The translations under genes and the position numbers were made by a program. 64,000 nt of DNA from Mytilus californianus. Its lineage: Eukaryota; Mollusca; Bivalvia; Mytilida; Mytilidae. The notes under the pieces were generated by a model, which saw only the letters and a program-made list of their open reading frames with translations, searched no databases and was not told the DNA's origin. Below, one piece after another: positions 58,560 to 64,000 of this stretch (the stretch's first letter is position 1; the number at the start of each line of letters is the position of its first letter). The stretch spans positions 77,591,955 to 77,655,954 of the forward strand of contig NW_026262581.1 of NCBI RefSeq assembly GCF_021869535.1, given 5' to 3'.

Positions 58560-59080
58560 AAGCGGCATCATCGTTCAATTGCTTTCTATAAATATTTATA
58601 AATGTTGTCCTTTGACTTGAAAGCATGACAGCGGCCATTGCATGCCTTTTTTAAGCGACACTCAAACAGCCCCCACTCTTCATTTACCAGCATAACACAT
58701 TTGAAATAAGAAAATTCTTACAATGTAGAAATAATCATGTGTTTTATAAAGTTTGAATATAAAATAAGTTTCAGTTGGAACATAAACGTTGCTGTGCTGA
58801 AAGAAAAAATTGAAAAATGCAATAAATTAAGCGGGATTTTTCAAAATTATGTATTACAATAGAGATAAAAATTATCAGTTAGATAAACAATAACAATTAT
58901 AAAAAAAAATCCAATGTCAGGTTATTCAAGGAACAGAAAATAATTCTGGTTACTTATTTTGGAACATGCATTTTTCAACATACCAAATTATTAGCCTGGT
59001 ATCTTTGATGAGTTTTTTTTTTACAATGTTACTCTCAAGGTAAAGAGGACTATATTGTGTCTTTCGCCTTAGGAACATAT
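58560..59080. other. AT-rich DNA, no gene seen
   Basis: A trace of a mussel repeat (GCCTGGTATCTTTGATGAG) lies near 58994. Nothing else was recognised. Confidence 0.45.
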
Positions 59081-59094
59081 ATCCATGGTCATCT

Positions 59095-59400
59095 GTGACA
59101 CAGATACTCCATACCTGTAAACCAAATCACAACCGTGATATTTCGAAAAGATGTGAAGGTAGTGCTGGAATGTTGCTTCATAGAAATGGAAATACACAAT
59201 GCGTAAATTGCATACATCTCTTTGGTCATGAAATTAATTTTCAATCGACCCTCATTGTTAATTCCAAGATAAAGGAAACGTGTCTTTATCTGTGGTATCA
59301 TTCTTTTCAAGTTTAATTCAATAAATGCGATCACCATAGTCATCATTTATTTCAATTATTCAATGAGAAGGCATCATCTTTATCGCGGAACATGAGGTTT
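59095..59400 (-). pseudogene. Reverse transcriptase relic, reverse orientation
   Basis: Reverse complement matches the 51.3-kb relic at nucleotide level. It carries the segment for DRIYPIELE-like residues (around 59315-59340), NNEGRLK (around 59240-59260), an ACCAAAGAGATG remnant of the KRDD position and AGCAACATTCCAGCA (59163-59180). Several frames are needed. The 85-codon minus-strand frame at 59089-59346 is an accidental read-through of this relic. Confidence 0.65.
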
Positions 59401-60355
59401 AAGGTTTCATTTCTTGTGAAGCTTTTGTATTAAAATAAAAATAAGGGTCTGTTATATGTTAACTGGAAATGAGACGACAACTATCCATCAAAGAACAACG
59501 AACAAGGATGCATGCAGACAAACAAGTTTGCTCTGACATAGAAAACAAGTTGATAATAAAAAGAGCACTGTTGTTTCCAATAGCAGTGATAACTGTCTGT
59601 TGAAAAACACTTCAACGAAACATATAACAAATATGTCTTCAACAAAAAAATACATGTTAATTGTGTCAGTTTAATGGTACATTTTGTTTGAATCAGGGTA
59701 TTATTTTTATTTAACTCCCCCTTTTAAAACGCATCACATTGGTTGTCATTTAATACCACATAATTCCAAGTACAACACGAACCATTATTTCATATGTTAA
59801 ATAAATCAATTAAGTCGTTTCATTGCATATTACATTTTGTTATTCAATTTTTGATTTTTAATATCATATTTCATTTTTGTTGATGACTGTCTCCTAGCTT
59901 CCTCGATAAAATTAGATAAAAAAAAACTGTATCTTAGTAACTTAGGTTTCATCAAATACTTCAAATACATCAAATAATGGTTATCGTCGGTTGACAAGGG
60001 CAGCACAGGTTACAAATTGTAAACTAAAAATTCTACGGATCCAAGAACATACTAATGACAAACATATTCCGGACTGTAAATTTTTAACCGACACAAAAAC
60101 ATGCGGCTGTGTTAAACAAGTTGATGTGTCAGAAGTGAAATGAAAAATACCCAACACATGTACGCATAGTGAATAATTCTAAGAAAAGAGAAGAGCAGAA
60201 ACAAAGTTCTGTCAAGAAGAAGGGAAATCAAGAAACAACCCAGGGACAAGAACATTAAAATAAAGACACATAAGGACAACTTCACATATAAAACCAAAAA
60301 CGTGTGAGAAACACTGACTCCATTAAATCGCAAGTTCTCTAAAAAGGTAAGTATA
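59401..60355. other. AT-rich DNA, no gene seen
   Basis: The sequence around 59470-59500 (GAGACGACAACTATCCATCA) is a small trace of the reverse mussel repeat of 17.3 kb. The minus-strand frame at 60112-60333 is hydrophobic and leucine-rich but has no recognised motif. Confidence 0.4.
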
Positions 60356-60419
60356 GAGATGCTTCTTGCAAGACACCCTTCGATTTTCTCGTGAAGGTCA
60401 TATTCGAAGACGAACGGAG

Positions 60420-60775
60420 GAGCGGAATCTACGACAAAGGTAGAAGGTTAATTGTCATTCCGGAAACAAATAACCCATAGCGGTTATCCGTTCGTGATAA
60501 AGACCGTAGAACATCAGAAGGAATCACTTCAATAGTGGGACAACATGCTCCTGTTTGAGTATCTTTTGAGTAAGCCGTATGGCCCTGTCCAAAAAGTCAC
60601 TGTAATGGAAAAAAGCTCTCGTGTAACGTATGAGTTGAGAGATATAAACTCCATACACCTGTGGCGTTGGAATATTGGAACATAGGAAGGGGAAGTTGAT
60701 TCCAAATTGTATCCAATCCGTTAAGAATACTTCAATATAAACAACTGCACCGTCAATCGGGACATCTACAAACAA
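60420..60775 (-). pseudogene. Reverse transcriptase relic, C-terminal part
   Basis: The minus frame gives FPFLCSNIPTPQVYG, VYISQLIRYTRAFFHYSDF and LDRAIRLTQKILKQE, followed after a frame change by NRYGLFVSGMTINLL and a stop (about 60430). These correspond to the region after TKLYDKRDD in the same retroelement family. The upstream catalytic part is missing. The start of the 83-codon frame does not match the family, so the relic is truncated at about 60690. Confidence 0.75.
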
Positions 60776-61785
60776 CTAAAAATAGCCATTTCACATTGAA
60801 AAGCAATAGTCTTCCCTCCTTTTATACTGAATGTGTAAACCAAGTGTGGTGAACGGTAGAGAACACAAGGTTTACATTCTCCTCGAGTATGTTGCGGACA
60901 GACGGTCTCGTAACAATATTCCATCCACAACTTTGTTAAGAGGGTACATAATAACATAAAGAGACACAAAAGAGCAATGCAAAAGTGAGTTAATCGCTAT
61001 TAGCAGGAGATGCGGTTCGCACATCTAAATATATAATAATATAACTAAAGGGAAAAAGGATTCGGGTGTGAAAACAGTATTTTGACTTGAAAGCTAATAA
61101 AATTCAAGATGATATATTTTATAAATACATGTACATAAGTATATGAGAGGGAAACAATGAGAATAATCCGCTAATAAGCATTTGCAAAATACCCGTTCTT
61201 TTTCAAAATAGTCTTATACCGTTAAATCGAATATGAAGATGTCGTGTTACTTTTGATAAACTTGATTCCTAATATGACCTCTCCACTTTATCTGCTTTAA
61301 AATGTAGGCGTCATTAGTTGGTGTCGAGAGTAATTGAAAATGTCTATTTATGCATACCATTCTCTTTAAGTCAAATAATTGATTCATTTTAATTGAGTCT
61401 TTCCTGTAATTTTTGTTTCTTTTCATACCAGATTGAAGTTTCAAGATGATTACAGTTTTTCGGTATCTTATTCTCGTCAATAATTATTGACGTCAAATTT
61501 TTCAAGGTCATGCAGACTGTCAATTCAATCATTGATAATAATTCTCACAGTATGAAGTTGTTCTTTTTAGTACTTGAAAAATATTTTAAGATAAATGCTA
61601 TACTTTAATCATGAGTTCATGATTTTAACTTGGTAGTTACGTGCATGGAAGCACGTAAACTTTACATGGACTTTCACAATGACTGACAGAACTTTATTTT
61701 TTTGCACGGATCATGGAATATATAATCTTAGCTGTATTTGGCAAAACATTTCGGATTTTTTTAGGTCCTCAATGATCTTCTACTC
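60776..61785. other. AT-rich DNA, no gene seen
   Basis: Minus-strand frames at 60766-60969 and 61247-61480 show no motif that I recognise. Confidence 0.4.
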
Positions 61786-61787
61786 CG

Positions 61788-61870
61788 TACTTTATTTGGT
61801 CTTTTAACTTTTTTATTCGAGCGTCAAATGATGAGTCTTTTGTAAACGAAACGAACGTTCTCCCTAAGGG
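61788..61870 (+). repeat. Retroelement-associated mussel repeat trace
   Basis: TTATTTGGTCTTTTAACTTT, CGAGCGTCAAATGATGAGTC and TTTTGTAAACGAAACGAACG are an old copy of a block that often lies near reverse transcriptase relics in mussels. Confidence 0.5.
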
Positions 61871-61954
61871 CAGATTTGCATAAGTATTATTAAAGTTGGA
61901 AGCTTATTTTCTTAATGATTTCTTAATTTATCAATGCAAATAATATTTTAACAA

Positions 61955-62310
61955 TTTTGTGGTGCGCCCCAAACGCTTTTCTGAATTAACAATTGTTAAG
62001 GATCGCTGAAACCCAAACATTTAAAAGACATGTATGTACTTGAGTACGTGGTGAGCTACATGAACAAAAGATACCCTTAAAGAACAGCCCTTTCCACCGA
62101 AGAATAAGTTTGCCAATATAAATTGGTACGGTAGTTTCTTAATAATTTAACAATTTACATCTAAAAATAGTTAAATCCATCTAAGGTCAACTTTGCGTGA
62201 GAAAGTTGGAACCTTAGTTTCTTTATAATTTCTAAATTTATCAACGGAGATAAATCATGTCAGTACCGAATGATAATGATTCCACCAGCAATGGTATAGT
62301 CCCAGTGCTA
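61955..62310 (+). repeat. Mussel dispersed repeat, longest copy of the 6.2-kb family
   Basis: GGTGCGCCCCAAACGCTTTT opens it. AAATCCATCTAAGGTCAACT, GAAAGTTGGAACCTTAGTTT and ATGTCAGTACCGAATGATAA close it, in the same order as at 38245 and 6145-6660 combined. It links those two fragments into one family. Confidence 0.7.
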
Positions 62311-62343
62311 GAAAACTAATTTGACACTTTATAATTTAGGTGC

Positions 62344-62433
62344 TTCCTCGTTGAATATATTCTGTATCCCGTTCCTGGTGAAGGTGAATTCACCTTCACC
62401 AGGAACGGGATACAGAATATATTCAACGAGGAA
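62344..62433. repeat. Perfect 90-bp palindrome without a spacer
   Basis: All 45 base pairs match around the centre GAATTC (62386-62391). Arms run from TTCCTCGTTGAATATATTCT to its exact complement ending ATTCAACGAGGAA. It is unusually long and perfect for chromosomal DNA. Confidence 0.97.
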
Positions 62434-62668
62434 AGATTTCAACAAAAATGTTTCAGTTCATTCTTTGTGAATCTCTAGTAGTGTAGTACACATTCTCTTA
62501 GTATATGCTCTTGTAACGTCACATTGATTTGCCTCCTTTCTCTTATAATAATGAAGAAATCTATATGAACACACAAAATAAACACATGTGCATGACTACA
62601 GGATACTAAACAAAAAAACATAACTTACATATTAACGGAGAAGAGATCATCCTTACAGCTAACACAAC
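62434..62668. other. No gene seen
   Basis: Nothing recognised. Confidence 0.45.
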
Positions 62669-62895
62669 GAGACAAGTCTTTTGCCTGTAATTCAGTGGTT
62701 ATCGTTGTTTGCTGTCTGTCGTTTTTTTTTTGTCGTTTATTGCTTTATTATAAATAAAGCCGTTGGTTTTCTCGTTTGATCATTTTTTTTACATTTTGGT
62801 CATGTCGAGGTCTTTTATAGCTGCATGACTACGATATGGGTTTTACTTATTGATGAAGGTCGTATAGTGACCTATAGTTGTTCACACCCACGTCA
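62669..62895 (+). repeat. Mussel dispersed repeat, partial forward copy
   Basis: TGCCTGTAATTCAGTGGTTA, TCGTTGTTTGCTGTCTGTCG, AAGCCGTTGGTTTTCTCGTT and TGACCTATAGTTGTTCACA. It belongs to the same broad family as 57558-58040 and 28700-29075. Confidence 0.75.
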
Positions 62896-63007
62896 ATTGT
62901 AACTTAATATGAAACTATGCTTTTTCATAGCAATATCGAGCACGGACTTCATGTTCAACAATTTACAGGAGCATCTTTATCCTAAATATAAAAACAAACG
63001 TCAGTTT

Positions 63008-63215
63008 GGACCAAGTCAGGAAAATTGCTATTGTTATCTTATAGTTCGTTTCTGTGTGTGTTGCATTTTAGTGTTTCTGTTGTGTCTTTGTTCTCCTCTT
63101 ATATTTGATGTGTTTCCCTCAGTTTTAGTTTGTAACCCGGATTTGTTTTTTCTCAATCGATTTATGAATTTCGAACAGCGGTATACTACTGTTGCCTTTA
63201 TTCATAACCCTTCGA
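63008..63215 (+). repeat. Mussel dispersed repeat with an incidental open frame
   Basis: AGTTCGTTTCTGTGTGTGTT, TTCTCCTCTTATATTTGATG, TTTCCCTCAGTTTTAGTTTG and TCGAACAGCGGTATACTACT form a block that is extremely common in mussels. The 128-codon frame at 62909-63295 runs through it and is not a host gene. Confidence 0.75.
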
Positions 63216-64000
63216 TACACATTCTGGATAAAACGCCAAAATGGCCAATGACTTCCAAACTAAAAAAGAGAAAAATAATAGAAAAAAAAATATGAAGGAA
63301 GGATGGTGATGTGATGATCTACTGTCACACATGCTCATACAATGGCAAATCATATTAGGTCCATGAACACAATTGATTTTATAAATCCAGATTAAAGAAA
63401 AAAGTTTGACAGTTAAAGCTTTTAACATATAGAATTATGTTATTGATTGATCCATAGCATACAAGCAATCAAATAGATCACTGCAATACCAACTAAATTA
63501 ATTGTGTAATGAAAAAACTAAAAATAAAAGTTGATTTCAAATTTAGAAACACATCAATTTTTCTCAATTATATAATCTCTAAATAAATCAGCATCCTTAC
63601 ATTAAGTTATTAAGAATAAATCAATTTCTGCAGGAAAAATATGTACTTTTCATTACTTGATGATAAAGGAAGAATATGATATGATGATACCTCAGTTATG
63701 ATGTTAAGATATGTGAAACCCTTTAAAGTTCTTCGTACCCTCCAAACAATTCAGTATTTAAATGAAAAATAAACACAAGTTTATTGTTTCATAATCTTCT
63801 ATCCAGCCCATCTAATTGTCTAATCTTGTATGTTATTGGCAAGGTAATTGCATCAATCTTTCATCAATTCATCATCAGCAACAAACATATACAAGTAAGT
63901 CAACGCGAGAAACAAAATTAGCAATTGAAAGAACTTTTAGCCATCAATTAATCAGCTGTTTTGAAAACATTTCAAATCTGCAACTATGATTGATACTAAA
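63216..64000. other. AT-rich DNA to the right edge, no gene seen
   Basis: No coding frame, RNA gene or repeat could be supported. Confidence 0.45.

Noticed and set aside
62909..63295. 128-codon frame with a hydrophobic segment, possible membrane protein
   Set aside because: The hydrophobic part is encoded by a very common mussel repeat, and the ends have no recognisable motif.

Overview
The window looks like nuclear DNA of a marine bivalve, most probably a mussel (Mytilus or a close relative). This rests on AT-rich sequence without operons or bacterial gene spacing, on many dispersed repeats that I recognise as abundant in mussel genomes, on mollusc-wide short elements, and on one exon of an animal-type M20 peptidase. 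The species call is from recognition, not from a search.

Almost nothing here is protein-coding. The only credible host coding sequence is a terminal exon at 8081-8310 (+) whose product matches the C-terminus of PM20D1-like M20 peptidases. If it belongs to a working gene, its last intron contains much or all of the satellite DNA to its left. Long open frames at 12.0 kb and 29-37 kb come from tandem repeats whose period is a multiple of three. They are not genes.

Layout. 1-8.1 kb: two related satellites (35/39-bp and 44-bp units), a motif cluster, retroelement debris and an element with GGGGG-containing inverted ends. 8.1-8.3 kb: the PM20D1-like exon. 9.3-12.7 kb: three satellites (about 37-43, 41 and 20 bp units), with a mollusc short element inserted in the last. 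13-21 kb: small foldback elements, dispersed repeats and single-copy AT-rich DNA. 21.0-22.0 kb: a 26-bp-based satellite and a pyrimidine tract. 22.8-29.1 kb: a hairpin MITE with target duplication, a tRNA-type SINE, a long-armed inverted-repeat element with a nested insertion, and a reverse transcriptase (RT) relic. 29.27-37.02 kb: a 27-bp satellite carrying a telomere-like TTAGGGTTA in each unit. 37.0-40.6 kb: LINE-like 3' end, RT relic, TIR element, mussel repeats. 40.9-48.3 kb: a 53-bp G-rich satellite with an internal inversion. 48.3-64 kb: mostly single-copy AT-rich DNA with RT relics, a second long-armed inverted-repeat element and a perfect 90-bp palindrome.

Tandem arrays make up about 23 kb, more than a third of the window. 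The RT relics (28.2, 37.8, 51.3, 59.1 and 60.5 kb) are all broken. No active mobile element, tRNA, rRNA or CRISPR array was found. The window records repeated satellite amplification and nested insertion around one gene end; no gene pathway is visible in it.
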